From the NCBI RefSeq assembly GCF_003651185.1, contig NZ_RCDC01000006.1, forward strand, positions 62,001 to 126,000: a stretch of DNA of 64,000 nt. The letters run 5' to 3'. Each line of letters begins with the position of its first letter. Within the stretch, counting starts at the first letter, position 1. This stretch comes from Stenotrophomonas rhizophila (GTDB lineage: Bacteria > Pseudomonadota > Gammaproteobacteria > Xanthomonadales > Xanthomonadaceae). A program made the position numbers and the translations under genes. The notes beneath the pieces are model-generated. The model was not told where the DNA came from, did not search any database, and was given only the letters and a program-made list of their open reading frames with translations. Positions 50,378-59,814 of the stretch are shown here, in pieces.

Positions 50378-51982
50378 TCAGGCCGGCGTGTCGCTGTTGG
50401 GGTTCTGCATGTCCTCCGGTGCCTGCCCGTACTGCTGCTGACGCTGCTGGTGGAACGCGATGAACTCGGCCGGCGGCAGGGCCTTGGAGAACAGCCAGCC
50501 CTGCCCGAACTCCACCTGGCGCGCCTGCAGGTAGGCAAGCTGGGCCGGGGTTTCCACGCCCTCCGCCACGGTGAACAGCCCGAGGGTCTTGGCCATGTCG
50601 ATGATGTGCGAGGTGACCGGGCTGGTGGCGCTGTCGGTCCCGATCGCATCAATGAACGACTTGTCGATCTTCAGCGCATCCAGCGGCAGTTGCTGGAGGT
50701 ACTGCAGGCTGGAATAGCCGACACCGAAGTCGTCGATCGCCACGCAGTGCCCCATCCGCCGTGCATTGGCCAGGCTGGTGCGCGCCCGGCGGATATCGAT
50801 GAAACCGCGCTCGGTCGCCTCCAGCCAGATCTGCTGGGGATGGATGCCTGTCCCGTGCAGCTTGGTGCTCAGCACCTTCAGTGCCCGTCCGCTGCTGACA
50901 TCCTCGGCGGCCAGATTGATCGCGATGTGCGCGCTGCGGTCCTGCACCAGCAACGCGCGCATGTCCGCGATCACGTGGTCGATGACCTGGTCGGTCAGCG
51001 CCTCGATCAGCCCGGCCTCCTCGGCCAGCGGGATGAACAGATCCGGCCGCACCAGGCTGCCGTCGGGACGGCGCCAGCGCACCAGCGATTCGGCGCCCAC
51101 GCAGATGCCGGTATCCAGCTCGATGATCGGCTGGTAGTGCATGAAGAACTCACGCCTGCGGACGGCTGTGGCCAGTTCGCCTCGCAGCGACAGCCGCCGC
51201 CGCGACAGCCACACCACGCCGCCGATCGCCGCCAGCGCGCCCAGCACCCCCAGCGGAATGAACTGCCCGATCTGGTGGCGGAATGCGGCAACCAGATCGG
51301 TGCGTGGGGCGGTGGCGATGGCCAGCCATTCCTGGTCCTGCGCGGTGGCATACAGCGTCTGCCCTTCGATACCGCTTGCCGGCTCGCGCAACAGCCGTTG
51401 CAGCAGGGCCTGGTCCTGGATGTCCTGCTGGGCGATCAGCCGTCCGTCGGGGCTGGCGACGGCCAGCCGCACGTTGGGATCGACGATCACATCGATCAAC
51501 CGCGCCGGATCCATCAGGATGTCGTAGTGGCCGTAACTCAGGGCCATCAAGGGCTGCTGCGGCGTGCCGGCGAGCGGACGGATGTCCAGCGTAATGCCGG
51601 CGCCCTCGGCGGTGACATAGGTCGGTGGGGGCTGCACGACCCCGGGGTCCATCGGCCCCCACGAGGTGCAGGCCAGCCGGCCGTTCTCGAAGTACCCGAT
51701 CTGCTCGGCCGAGTGGGTGCGCATCACCAGTCCGCGCATCACCTGCAGGTGCTCGGGCGAGCAGGGCACCAGGGTGCTGCGGTTGAGTTCACGCAGGGTG
51801 TTCAACGCGCCCTCGTAGGCGCGGTGCGCGCGCTGCAGGGTGCGCTCGGCGGTGGTCTGCAGCCGCACCTGTTCGAACTCGCTGGCGCGGCTCCAGGTGA
51901 AATAGAACACCGTGGCGATCGGCACCAGGGCGCCAAGCAGGGCGAGCACTACAGTGACGGCAATGATCCTGACGCGGTTCAA
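50378..51982 (-). CDS. c-di-GMP phosphodiesterase, CSS-motif/EAL
   Basis: A 534-residue inner-membrane protein. I choose TTG 51982 (GAGG five bases upstream) because the longer frame adds Arg/Pro-rich sequence. Membrane helix IIAVTVVLALLGALVPIATVFY, periplasmic CSS-type sensor (Cys in LVPCSPEHLQ and LACTSWG), second helix IPLGVLGALAAIGGVVWL, then EAL domain: HYQPIIELDTG, ESLVRW (EAL variant), INLAAEDVSSG, IWLEATERG, AIDDFGVGYSSLQYLQQLPLDALKIDKSFI, AEGVET. All catalytic blocks are present, so an active phosphodiesterase controlled by periplasmic redox is likely. Confidence 0.9.
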   Translation of the reverse strand: MNRVRIIAVTVVLALLGALVPIATVFYFTWSRASEFEQVRLQTTAERTLQRAHRAYEGALNTLRELNRSTLVPCSPEHLQVMRGLVMRTHSAEQIGYFENGRLACTSWGPMDPGVVQPPPTYVTAEGAGITLDIRPLAGTPQQPLMALSYGHYDILMDPARLIDVIVDPNVRLAVASPDGRLIAQQDIQDQALLQRLLREPASGIEGQTLYATAQDQEWLAIATAPRTDLVAAFRHQIGQFIPLGVLGALAAIGGVVWLSRRRLSLRGELATAVRRREFFMHYQPIIELDTGICVGAESLVRWRRPDGSLVRPDLFIPLAEEAGLIEALTDQVIDHVIADMRALLVQDRSAHIAINLAAEDVSSGRALKVLSTKLHGTGIHPQQIWLEATERGFIDIRRARTSLANARRMGHCVAIDDFGVGYSSLQYLQQLPLDALKIDKSFIDAIGTDSATSPVTSHIIDMAKTLGLFTVAEGVETPAQLAYLQARQVEFGQGWLFSKALPPAEFIAFHQQRQQQYGQAPEDMQNPNSDTPA

Positions 51983-52264
51983 GCAGACCTCGATGCCTAG
52001 TCGAAAAGGGGTTCCATGGCAGCCCGGCGGGCCAGGGGACTCACCGCCCCGAGCCGCTATATGACCATCAGTGCGCGGGGATTGAAACAATGCCGCGCGC
52101 CGGGACGGGCGGGATAGGAGGCGGGACGCTCCATTAGGGGTTGAATCCGTCACCCTTGGGCAGGTCGCCGGCGCTTGCCGGCATAGCGACCCGGTATTCA
52201 CCTTCGGTTCGCGCCCCCGGCCGGATCATCGCGCCGCACCCTTCCGTGCCCCGATCCGAGCCCG

Positions 52265-53038
52265 ATGAATCCGACCCTGCCTGCCGCGTTGGCCCTGTTG
52301 TCGTTGCTGTTGCCTGGCCTGGCATCGGCGCGCACGGTCTATCGCTGCGTGCAGAGCAACACGGTCAGCCTGGCCACCGCACCGGAACCGGGCTCCAGAT
52401 GCACGCCGCAGCAGATCGACGACAACGCCGTGCAGACCCCCAACCTGTGGGGCAACATGGGCGTCTTCAGCGGCACGCTGTATGAGCGTGAGCAGGACGG
52501 TGCGCTGGTCTACTCCACCCGCAACCTGCCCGGCTCGCGCGTGTTCCTGAAGTTCACCGTGGCCACGCCCCCGGGCGAGCCGGCGCACGAAGGCCTGGGC
52601 AAGGTCGGCACGCCGCAGTTGAACCGGCATGCCAAGCAGTTCAAGGCGGCCGCGAAGGCCACCGGCGTGGACGATGCCTGGCTGCGCGCGATCGCCCATG
52701 CCGAGAGCGGCTTCGATGCGGGCGCGATCTCGCCCAAGGGCGCCCAGGGCGTGATGCAGCTGATGCCCGATACCGCCACCGAATACGGCGTGGCCGATCC
52801 CCTCTCGGCCGAACAGTCGATCAGCGGTGGCGCGCGTTACATGAAGGCCTTGCTGCGCCGCTACAAGGGCGACCGCGTGCTGGCGGCCGCCGCGTACAAC
52901 GCCGGCATCGGTGCGGTGACGCGCTACAGGGGCGTGCCGCCGTATGCGGAAACGCTGGCCTACGTGGAGAAGGTCAGTGCGCTGTACGTGCGCTACCGCG
53001 AAGCGATGGGGTTCAAGGTGGAAACGCCGGCGAAATAG
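52265..53038 (+). CDS. Secreted lytic transglycosylase (SLT domain)
   Basis: A 257-residue protein with signal peptide (ending GLASA-RT) and a DUF4124-like N-terminal part (TVYRCVQSNTVSLATAPEPGSRC). The SLT domain spans about 135-250: AIAHAESGFDAGAISPKGAQGVMQLMPDTATEYG with the catalytic Glu, then LLRRYKGDRVLAAAAYNAGIGAVTRY and GVPPYAETLAYVEKV. It cleaves peptidoglycan glycan strands to anhydro-muropeptides. Not near secretion genes, so probably housekeeping. Confidence 0.92.
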   Translation: MNPTLPAALALLSLLLPGLASARTVYRCVQSNTVSLATAPEPGSRCTPQQIDDNAVQTPNLWGNMGVFSGTLYEREQDGALVYSTRNLPGSRVFLKFTVATPPGEPAHEGLGKVGTPQLNRHAKQFKAAAKATGVDDAWLRAIAHAESGFDAGAISPKGAQGVMQLMPDTATEYGVADPLSAEQSISGGARYMKALLRRYKGDRVLAAAAYNAGIGAVTRYRGVPPYAETLAYVEKVSALYVRYREAMGFKVETPAK

Positions 53039-53242
53039 CGCGGCGTTTCAGGGCGGAACGTCCGCGCTGGGCACGCGCTGTGCCGCACATCACTGGTTTC
53101 ATGCGGTACGTCCTTCCATGGCGTCAGCCCGTATTGAAACAGGAACGAGGCATCCACACAGGTCGCTGTCGCCGCGCAGGGTTTGCAGGCACGCCACGAG
53201 CGGCTAAGGTCGTGTCCCGAACAGCAGCAGGCAAGGACAGCG

Positions 53243-55327
53243 ATGACGCGCGGACGATGGGCAATGGTGGTGCTGATAGCAGCCCTGATGGCGGCGGCCC
53301 TGGCATGGACTTTCCTGCGCGAACCGGCCGCGCCCGCGCCGCCGCCGGGCCCGGTGGCGACCGTGCTCGGCTGGACGCCGCAGTTCAGCGTGCTGGCCGG
53401 CGACGGTGTCGGTGGCAGCACCGAAGGCCCCGCCGCCCAGGCGCGCTTCGCCGATCCCTACGGGCTGGCGGTGGACGCGCACGGCGTGGTCTACATCGCC
53501 GATGCCGGCGACAACAACCGCATCCGCCGCGTTCACCCCGACGGCCGCGTGGACACGCTGGCCGGGCACGGCGAGGGCTGGCGCGATGGCGCCGCGCTGC
53601 AGGCGCAGTTCAATACACCGTCCGGCATCGCGTTGGATGCGGCCGGCAACGTCTTCGTCGCCGATACCGGCAATCACGTGATCCGCCGCATCGCGGTGGA
53701 CGGCACGGTGAGCACGCTGGCCGGTGATGGCCAGCGGGGGTTCGTCGATGGCCCGGCCGCGCAGGCGCGCTTCGATGGGCCGATGGGCGTGGCGGTGGAT
53801 GCCGGCGGCCGCGTGTACGTGGCCGATACCTACAACGACCGCATCCGCGTCATCGAACCCGACGGACGGGTGCATACCGTCGCCGGTGGTGAGCGCCCAG
53901 GGCTGGTGGAGGGCATCGGCGCGGCCACCCGCCTGGATACGCCGGTGGCGCTGGCGTTGGATCCGCAGGGCAACCTGCTGATCGCCGACCTGTTCAACAA
54001 CGCGATCCGCCAGCTTGCGCCGGATGGCACGCTGAGCACGCGCGTGGCCGACGGCGGTCTGCTCAGTGGGCCCCTGTCCGTGGCAGTAACCCATGACGGG
54101 GTGATCTACGCCAGCGACATCAACGGCAAGGTGGTGCAGATCTCGGCGCAGGGCCACCAGCTCGCGCTGGCGGGTGTGCCGCCGCAGCCGCGCTTTGCCC
54201 GGCCGACCGCACTCGCACTGGATGCCGATGGCGGGCTGTATCTGGCCGATGCCGCGTCCTACCGGGTGCACCGGCTGCGTGCGCTGGCCGCGGGCCAGAC
54301 TGCGCCGCCGGCCCTGATCGGCCCGGCACCGGACGCGCCGTTGCCCGACACCGCCGGCCGTTGGCCACTGGCCCCGCAGGACGGGTGGCATGAGGTGGTC
54401 GGCACGCTGGGTGAAGTGCGCGGGGATTTCAAGGGCGAGAGTCGCCACCACCTGCACGGTGGCTTCGACATCCGCGGCGATGTCGGTCAGCCGGTGCTGG
54501 CGATTGCCGACGGCAAGGTCGATACGCCGTTCGCGGCGTGGTCGGTCGGCGGCCAGGCCGAAGGCCTTTCGCTGGGCCGGCTCAAGTACATCCACATGAA
54601 GGTCGGCCGTGACCCGCGCGATCGTCCGTTCGATCCGCGCTGGCAGCAGGTGTCCGGTGAGGACGGCACGTTGGAGCGCATCCGCGTGCGTCGCGGCACC
54701 CGTTTCGCCGCCGGCGAAGCGCTGGGCAGCATCAACCGCATGGCGCATGTCCACCTGAGCGTGGGCGCCAGTGGCTTCGAGCGCAATGCGGTGGCGCTGG
54801 GCTTCATCGATTACGCCGACACCTTCGCGCCGCGCATCACCGAGGTGGCCGTGCTGGACGATCTGGATCAGCCGATCCAGGCCGGCGCCGATGGCCGCGT
54901 TGCGGTCCCGCGCCAGGGCCCGGGCGTGCAGATCGTCGTGGAGGCGTGGGACCAGGTGGACCGCAATCTGCCACGGCGGCGGTTGGGGCTGTACCAGGTC
55001 GGCTACCAAGTGCTGGATGCGCAGGGCCAGCCGTTGGCCGGCTACGAGCAGCCGCGCTTCAACATCGTGTTCAACCGGATGCCGCGCGAAGACAGCGCCA
55101 CCCGCGTGGCCTATGCGCCGGACAGTGGCATCACCGTGCATGGCAGCGCGGTCACCCGGTTCCGCTATCTGGTCACCAACACCGTGCGCGATGGGCTGGT
55201 CGAGACCGGGCGCTGGCAGCCGGATGCGTTGCCGGCCGGCGAGTACACCCTGCGTGCCAGTGCGCGCGACTACAGTGGCAATGAGGCGGTCGGCCCGCGC
55301 GATCTGAAGATCACGCTGCTTCCCTGA
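53243..55327 (+). CDS. NHL-repeat protein fused to M23-like peptidase domain
   Basis: A 694-residue protein from ATG 53243 with an N-terminal membrane anchor (MVVLIAALMAAALAW). Residues about 40-360 hold NHL/beta-propeller repeats (ARFADPYGLAVDAHGVVYIADAGDNNRIRRVHPDG and similar, each beginning with a short gap of G-x-A-x-A-R-F). Then an M23-type lysostaphin fold: HHLHGGFDIRGDVGQPVLAIADG (H-x-G-x-D) and MAHVHLSVG (H-x-H). A C-terminal Ig-like region completes it. The propeller-peptidase fusion is unusual. Likely periplasmic. Confidence 0.85.
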   Translation: MTRGRWAMVVLIAALMAAALAWTFLREPAAPAPPPGPVATVLGWTPQFSVLAGDGVGGSTEGPAAQARFADPYGLAVDAHGVVYIADAGDNNRIRRVHPDGRVDTLAGHGEGWRDGAALQAQFNTPSGIALDAAGNVFVADTGNHVIRRIAVDGTVSTLAGDGQRGFVDGPAAQARFDGPMGVAVDAGGRVYVADTYNDRIRVIEPDGRVHTVAGGERPGLVEGIGAATRLDTPVALALDPQGNLLIADLFNNAIRQLAPDGTLSTRVADGGLLSGPLSVAVTHDGVIYASDINGKVVQISAQGHQLALAGVPPQPRFARPTALALDADGGLYLADAASYRVHRLRALAAGQTAPPALIGPAPDAPLPDTAGRWPLAPQDGWHEVVGTLGEVRGDFKGESRHHLHGGFDIRGDVGQPVLAIADGKVDTPFAAWSVGGQAEGLSLGRLKYIHMKVGRDPRDRPFDPRWQQVSGEDGTLERIRVRRGTRFAAGEALGSINRMAHVHLSVGASGFERNAVALGFIDYADTFAPRITEVAVLDDLDQPIQAGADGRVAVPRQGPGVQIVVEAWDQVDRNLPRRRLGLYQVGYQVLDAQGQPLAGYEQPRFNIVFNRMPREDSATRVAYAPDSGITVHGSAVTRFRYLVTNTVRDGLVETGRWQPDALPAGEYTLRASARDYSGNEAVGPRDLKITLLP

Positions 55328-55333
55328 GCGACA

Positions 55334-55708
55334 TCAGGCGCCGACGCGCACGCGCTCGGCGTCCATGTCGGCCAGGGGCCGCACCTCGATGCTGCCGAAA
55401 CGCGACCACGGGAATTGCTGGGCGATGCGCATCGCCTCGGTGTGGTCCGGCGCGTTGATCAGGTTGAAGCCGGCCAGCAGTTCGTGGGTCTCGGCGAACG
55501 GGCCATCGGTGATCCGGGTCTGGCCCTGACGCACACGTACGGTGCGCGCGCTGTCGACCGGTTCCAGCTTCTGCGCGAGCACCAGCGTGCCCTCGGCCTG
55601 CAACCGGTCGGCGTGCTGCAGGCAGTCGTGCATCAGGCGGTCGTATTCGTCGCCGGGCAGGGCGTGCAACAGGCCCTCGTCGATATAGATCAGCAGAAGA
55701 AATTGCAT
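55334..55708 (-). CDS. YciI/DGPF family protein
   Basis: A 124-residue protein of the YciI-like DGPF group: MQFLLLIYIDEG, HADRLQAEGTLVLAQKLEP and RITDGPFAETHELLAGFNLINA (the DGPFAET block). Small ferredoxin-like fold, no clear catalysis. DGPF proteins are typical companions of ECF42 sigma factors; this one is divergent from the operon at 55898. Confidence 0.88.
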   Translation of the reverse strand: MQFLLLIYIDEGLLHALPGDEYDRLMHDCLQHADRLQAEGTLVLAQKLEPVDSARTVRVRQGQTRITDGPFAETHELLAGFNLINAPDHTEAMRIAQQFPWSRFGSIEVRPLADMDAERVRVGA

Positions 55709-55822
55709 GGCCGGACCGGGGTGGGCGGGGGAATCCGCATGATGCCCCAGCCCGCGCCCGTGGCGTGTTGCAACGCCGCAGCGGTGCCCTGTTCAGCGAT
55801 GGAAAAATAAATCGGTCGGGCC

Positions 55823-55850
55823 TGTCGATTTCCGCCTCGCCGGCACGTTG
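55823..55850 (+). promoter_or_regulatory. Possible ECF42-type promoter
   Basis: TGTCGA (55823-55828), 17 bases, then CGTTG (55846-55850), 48 bases before the YciI GTG. ECF42 promoters are, from memory, TGTCGA-like at -35 with CGTC-like at -10, so the match is good but from recall. It would make the operon autoregulated by its own sigma factor. Confidence 0.45.
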
Positions 55851-55897
55851 TATCCAGTGAACGGCCCGGGTTACGGGCTGGCACACAGGAGCACCCC

Positions 55898-56317
55898 GTG
55901 AAAGTCATGGTATTGGTCAAGGCGACGCCGGCCACCGAGGCCGGTCAACTGCCTACCGAGCAGGACATCCGCGCCATGGGCGCCTACAACGAGCAGTTGG
56001 TCCAGGCCGGGATCATGTTGGCCGGCGAGGGCCTGCACCCGACCTCGCGCGCCCGCCGGGTGGCGTTCGGCAGCGAACCGCCGCGGGTCATCGATGGGCC
56101 ATTCGCTGAAACGCGCGAGCTCGTCTGCGGGTTCTGGCTCTGGCAGGTGCGCTCGCTGGACGAGGCCACCGAATGGCTCAAGCGCGCCCCGTTCGCCCCG
56201 GGCGATGTGGTCGAGCTCCGCCCGATTCTCAGCGCCGAGGATTTCGGCGATGCCTTCACTCCTGAATTACAGGCGCAGGAACAACGTCTGCGCGACCAGA
56301 TCGGCACGGCCGATTGA
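55898..56317 (+). CDS. YciI/DGPF family protein
   Basis: A 139-residue DGPF protein from GTG 55898 with AGGAG six bases upstream: MKVMVLVKATPATEAGQLPTEQ, GEGLHPTSRARRV, RVIDGPFAETRELVCGFWLW and the C-terminal GDVVELRPILSAEDFGD. First gene of a run YciI - VOC - VOC - ECF sigma. The function of DGPF proteins is unknown; the family is tied to this sigma group. Confidence 0.9.
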   Translation: MKVMVLVKATPATEAGQLPTEQDIRAMGAYNEQLVQAGIMLAGEGLHPTSRARRVAFGSEPPRVIDGPFAETRELVCGFWLWQVRSLDEATEWLKRAPFAPGDVVELRPILSAEDFGDAFTPELQAQEQRLRDQIGTAD

Positions 56318-56344
56318 TCCATCCCGCATGCCTGGAGCATTCCC

Positions 56345-56767
56345 ATGAAACTGATTCCGTTCCTCGGCTTCAACGGCAAGACCCATGAGGCCACGGCTTT
56401 CTACGCGCAGGTGCTCGGCGGCAAGGTCACCTCGGAGATGAAGTACCGCGATATGCCACCGATGGAGAGCAAGGAGGGCTGTGGCGAGATGCCGCCGGAA
56501 ACGCTGGACCACGTTGCCCACAGCCAGCTGGAGGTTGGCTCGGCGGTGCTGATGGCCGCCGATGGCCCGTCGCCGGACGGTCAGGGCAGCACCACGATCA
56601 ACATCGAGGTCGACTCGATCGACGAGGCCGAGCGCGTATTCAAGGCGCTGGCCGACGGGGGTGAGATCAAGATGCCGATGACCGAAACCTTCTGGGCCCA
56701 TCGCTGGGGCTTTCTGATCGACCGCTACGGCAAGCCGTGGATGGTCAACTGCATGAAGCAGCCTTGA
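56345..56767 (+). CDS. VOC family protein, PhnB-like
   Basis: A 140-residue glyoxalase-fold protein of the 3-demethylubiquinone methyltransferase-like PhnB group: LIPFLGFNGKTHEATAFYAQVLGGKV, HVAHSQLEVGSAVLMAADG and HRWGFLIDRYGKPWMVNC. Two beta-alpha-beta-beta-beta repeats expected. Substrate unknown. Lies 27 bases after the YciI gene. Confidence 0.88.
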   Translation: MKLIPFLGFNGKTHEATAFYAQVLGGKVTSEMKYRDMPPMESKEGCGEMPPETLDHVAHSQLEVGSAVLMAADGPSPDGQGSTTINIEVDSIDEAERVFKALADGGEIKMPMTETFWAHRWGFLIDRYGKPWMVNCMKQP

Positions 56768-56794
56768 TTCTTCCGCTCAACAGGAACCGTCCAC

Positions 56795-57205
56795 ATGTCC
56801 AACGCGACGCAGCAGATGATCTTCGTCAATCTCCCGGTGCGTGATCTGGAGGTCTCCAAGGCATTCTTCGCCGCCCTCGGCTACACCTTCAACCCGACTT
56901 TCACCGATGAGAAAGCGGCCTGCATGATCATCAGCGACAGCATCTTCGTGATGTTGCTGGTGGAGACCTTCTTCGCGCAGTTCACGACCCAACCGATCAG
57001 CGATGCACGCCGCCAGACCGAGGTGATCACCTGCCTGTCGGCCGAGAGCCGCAAGGCGGTCGATGTGCTGGTGGACACGGCGCTGAAGGCCGGTGCCCGT
57101 GAGCCGCAGCCCGCGCGTGACTACGGTTTCATGTACCAGCGCGGCTTCCAGGACCTGGATGGGCACCTGTGGGAGATCGCGCACATGGAGGGCGAACCCG
57201 GGTGA
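56795..57205 (+). CDS. VOC family glyoxalase-like protein
   Basis: A 136-residue VOC protein: QMIFVNLPVRDLEVSKAFFAALGYTFNPTF, IFVMLLVETFFAQFT, DYGFMYQRGFQDLDGHLWEIAHM. The His/Glu in the last block fit the VOC metal site. Often annotated as extradiol dioxygenase or lactoylglutathione lyase-like; true activity unknown. Lies 27 bases after the PhnB-like gene. Confidence 0.88.
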   Translation: MSNATQQMIFVNLPVRDLEVSKAFFAALGYTFNPTFTDEKAACMIISDSIFVMLLVETFFAQFTTQPISDARRQTEVITCLSAESRKAVDVLVDTALKAGAREPQPARDYGFMYQRGFQDLDGHLWEIAHMEGEPG

Positions 57206-57260
57206 CGGCACGCCGCGGTGCGGCTTGTGCCACGGCCGCACCGGTGCTCTGATCGGCCGC

Positions 57261-58523
57261 ATGGACACGGCACTGACGCAACGACTGGAGACGATCTGGC
57301 GCATGGAATCGCCAGTGTTGACCGCCCGCCTGACCCGCCTGCTTGGCGGCGATGTCGGCCGTGCCGAAGAGCTGGTCCAGGACACCTGGCTGGACGCGCT
57401 GGAGCGCTGGCCCAGCCAGGGCGTGCCGGACAACCCCGGAGCGTGGCTGATGACCACCGCGCGCAACCGCGCCATCGATGTGCTGCGCCAGCACCAGCGC
57501 GTCGCCGGCCAGCATGCGCAGTACGGCAGTGCGCTGGAGCCGCTGCCATTGCCGGCGCCGGACGACAGCGACGCACTGGAAGACGATATCGGCGATGACC
57601 TGCTGCGGTTGATGTTCGTCGCCTGCCATCCGGTGCTGGCCGCCGATGCGCGTGTGGCGTTGACGCTGCGGCTGCTCGGCGGGCTGACCACCGAGGAGAT
57701 CGCGCGCGCGTTCCTCGCCCCGGAGCCGACCATCGCCCAGCGCATCGTGCGTGCCAAACGCACCCTGGCGCAGAAGCAGGTCCCGTTCGAAGTGCCGCGC
57801 CAGGCCGCCTTGCCGGAGCGGTTGGCTTCGGTACTGGAGGTGGTCTACCTGATCTTCAACGAAGGCTATGCGGCCAGCGCCGGCGACGACTGGATGCGCC
57901 CGGCCTTGTGCGATGAAGCGCTGCGGCTCGGCCGCGTGTTGGCCAGCCGCCTGCCGACCTGGCCACAGGTGCACGGACTGCTCGCCCTGATGGAACTGCA
58001 GGCATCGCGCACCGCCGCACGCACCGATGCGACCGGCACACCGATCCTGCTGCCCGACCAGGACCGCACGCGCTGGGACTGGCTGCAGATCGCTCGTGGC
58101 CAGGCGGCCCTGCAGCAGGCGATTGCGCTCGGTGGTGGTGACGATCCCTATGCACTGCAGGCGGCCATCGCCGAGTGCCACGCACGCGCACGCCGCGCCG
58201 AAGACACCGATTGGGCAAGGATGGCGGCGCTTTACGCGCGGCTTGCGCAGGTGCAGCCTTCGCCGGTGGTGGACCTCAATCGGGCCGTTGCCGTGTCGCG
58301 TGCGCAGGGAGCTGCGGCGGCCTGGCCGCTGGTCGAGCAGCTCAGCGCTGATGCGCGCCTTCGCGACTATGCGCCGCTGGCCGTAGTGCAGGGCGACCTG
58401 CTGGCCCAGCTGGGCCGTGCGGCCGACGCACGGGCGGCGTTCGAGCGGGCAGCAGCGCTGACCGCCAACGGCCGCGAACGCGCGCTGTTGCAGGCGCGCG
58501 CGGAGGCTCTGGCACAAGGCTGA
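57261..58523 (+). CDS. RNA polymerase ECF sigma factor, ECF42 type
   Basis: A 420-residue sigma from ATG 57261. Region 2 (LTRLLGGDVGRAEELVQDTWLDALERWPSQGVPDNPGAWLMTTARNRAIDVLRQ) and region 4 (ALTLRLLGGLTTEEIARAFLAPEPTIAQRIVRAKRTL) occupy the first 190 residues. The rest is a long C-terminal helical/TPR-like extension (EVVYLIFNEGY, PALCDEALRLGRVLA, PSPVVDLNRAVAVSRAQG) diagnostic of ECF42. These lack a classical anti-sigma; the extension is needed for activity. It closes the operon with YciI and VOC genes, which are known companions. Confidence 0.92.
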   Translation: MDTALTQRLETIWRMESPVLTARLTRLLGGDVGRAEELVQDTWLDALERWPSQGVPDNPGAWLMTTARNRAIDVLRQHQRVAGQHAQYGSALEPLPLPAPDDSDALEDDIGDDLLRLMFVACHPVLAADARVALTLRLLGGLTTEEIARAFLAPEPTIAQRIVRAKRTLAQKQVPFEVPRQAALPERLASVLEVVYLIFNEGYAASAGDDWMRPALCDEALRLGRVLASRLPTWPQVHGLLALMELQASRTAARTDATGTPILLPDQDRTRWDWLQIARGQAALQQAIALGGGDDPYALQAAIAECHARARRAEDTDWARMAALYARLAQVQPSPVVDLNRAVAVSRAQGAAAAWPLVEQLSADARLRDYAPLAVVQGDLLAQLGRAADARAAFERAAALTANGRERALLQARAEALAQG

Positions 58524-58626
58524 CGCAATCTCATCTTGTCGGTCTGCATGGTTGCGGCTATCGTTGCGCCCTTCACAAGCATGACTGGGGCTGACCCCCG
58601 GTCAGCAACCACAGGGACAAAGGCTG

Positions 58627-59814
58627 ATGCCGTCAGGGAAGAAACCGCCACGCGCGATGCGCGCGTGGTTGCTGCTGTGCGTGTTCCTCATCACCCCGTT
58701 CGCGCATGCGGCCGACAAGGTACAGCAGGCGTACTGGGCTGGCTTCGCCTATACCGGCGAGCAGGCTGCCCGCAGCGAGGTTGCGCCTCATAGCACCCGG
58801 GTCATCGACCGGCGCGGTGCGGAGGCCTTGAACCAACAGCTTGCCGGTGCCCTGCGCCGCCAGCCGCCGAGTCACCTGCAGCTGATCAGCGACCAGCTTG
58901 CCAAGCTGGATGGCACCACCAGCGCCACCGTGCTCGCCGCGGCGCTGGACCGTGAACTGGTCTCGGTCGAGCCGATCGGCGAGCAGTACAAGGTGCTGGT
59001 GGAGGTAGCACTGCAGGCGCTGTTCTTCGATTTCCGCGAGCGCCAGGTCATCGCCTCCTACCCGGTGACGCTGCAGCGTATCGACCTGCAGGACGACCGC
59101 CCGTCCGAAGGGGATATCGACGCGATCATCGCCGATCTGCTCTATGGCACTGCTGCCACCGCACTGCCGCAGGTACTCGCACAGACCCTGGCCAACGCGC
59201 AGCTTCCCAACGCCTCGATGCGGCGGCTGCAGGTGGGTGGGGTGACGTTGTCCGATGCGGCCCGGGTCAAGCTGCCCGACCCTGCGATGGAAGGCACCCT
59301 GCGCGCCACGCTGGCCCATGAGCTGTCCAAGACGCTGTCGTCCAACACCGGTATCGGCCTGTTGCCACCGGCCACCGGGGAAGCGATCGGCGGTGCGATG
59401 GCCGCGCGCTTTGCCGACGGAAAGGTGTATCAGCTCAAGATTCCCGAACCCGATTACGTGGTCACGCTGACGCTCGACGCAATGAAGAGCGGCGTCGTCA
59501 ATGAAACCGCGGCCATGAAGACGATGCTGTTCGGCGCGTTCTTCCAGGTAAAGGTGACCGAGCCCTTCTCCGGCAAGGTGTATTTCGACCAGCCCCTGCG
59601 CAAGGGTGCCACCAAGGTGGTGCCGGTCACGCAGTGGCGGGTGGACCAGTGGTCGGCCAACTACGAAACCGTGTTGGCCGGCTTTGATGCGTTCGCTGGC
59701 GCTGCTGCCAAACGGGCGGATTCGCGCGCCTGGCTGGATGAGCAGAAGCCGGGCGGACGCCCCCTGCAACAACAGATCCAGGCCCTCCAGGAGTTGATCA
59801 AGTCATGTCGTTGA
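58627..59814 (+). CDS. Exported hypothetical protein, operon gene 1
   Basis: A 395-residue protein; AAAGG precedes ATG 58627. Signal peptide MRAWLLLCVFLITPFAHAA (starting at residue 11). The mature part is alpha-beta with a repeated strand pattern (ELVSVEPIGEQYKVLVEVALQALFFDFRERQVIASYPVTLQRIDL; KVYQLKIPEPDYVVTLTLDAM). No catalytic motif. Its stop overlaps the next start by ten bases. Probably periplasmic; envelope role by operon with a CsgG-like lipoprotein. Confidence 0.78.
   Translation: MPSGKKPPRAMRAWLLLCVFLITPFAHAADKVQQAYWAGFAYTGEQAARSEVAPHSTRVIDRRGAEALNQQLAGALRRQPPSHLQLISDQLAKLDGTTSATVLAAALDRELVSVEPIGEQYKVLVEVALQALFFDFRERQVIASYPVTLQRIDLQDDRPSEGDIDAIIADLLYGTAATALPQVLAQTLANAQLPNASMRRLQVGGVTLSDAARVKLPDPAMEGTLRATLAHELSKTLSSNTGIGLLPPATGEAIGGAMAARFADGKVYQLKIPEPDYVVTLTLDAMKSGVVNETAAMKTMLFGAFFQVKVTEPFSGKVYFDQPLRKGATKVVPVTQWRVDQWSANYETVLAGFDAFAGAAAKRADSRAWLDEQKPGGRPLQQQIQALQELIKSCR

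Noticed and set aside
53204..55141. Long minus-strand frame opposite the NHL-M23 gene
   Set aside because: Antisense shadow; His/Arg/Gly-rich translation and no ribosome binding site.
56777..57763. Minus-strand frame across the VOC/sigma junction
   Set aside because: Runs over two well supported genes; serine/arginine-rich and without domain features.
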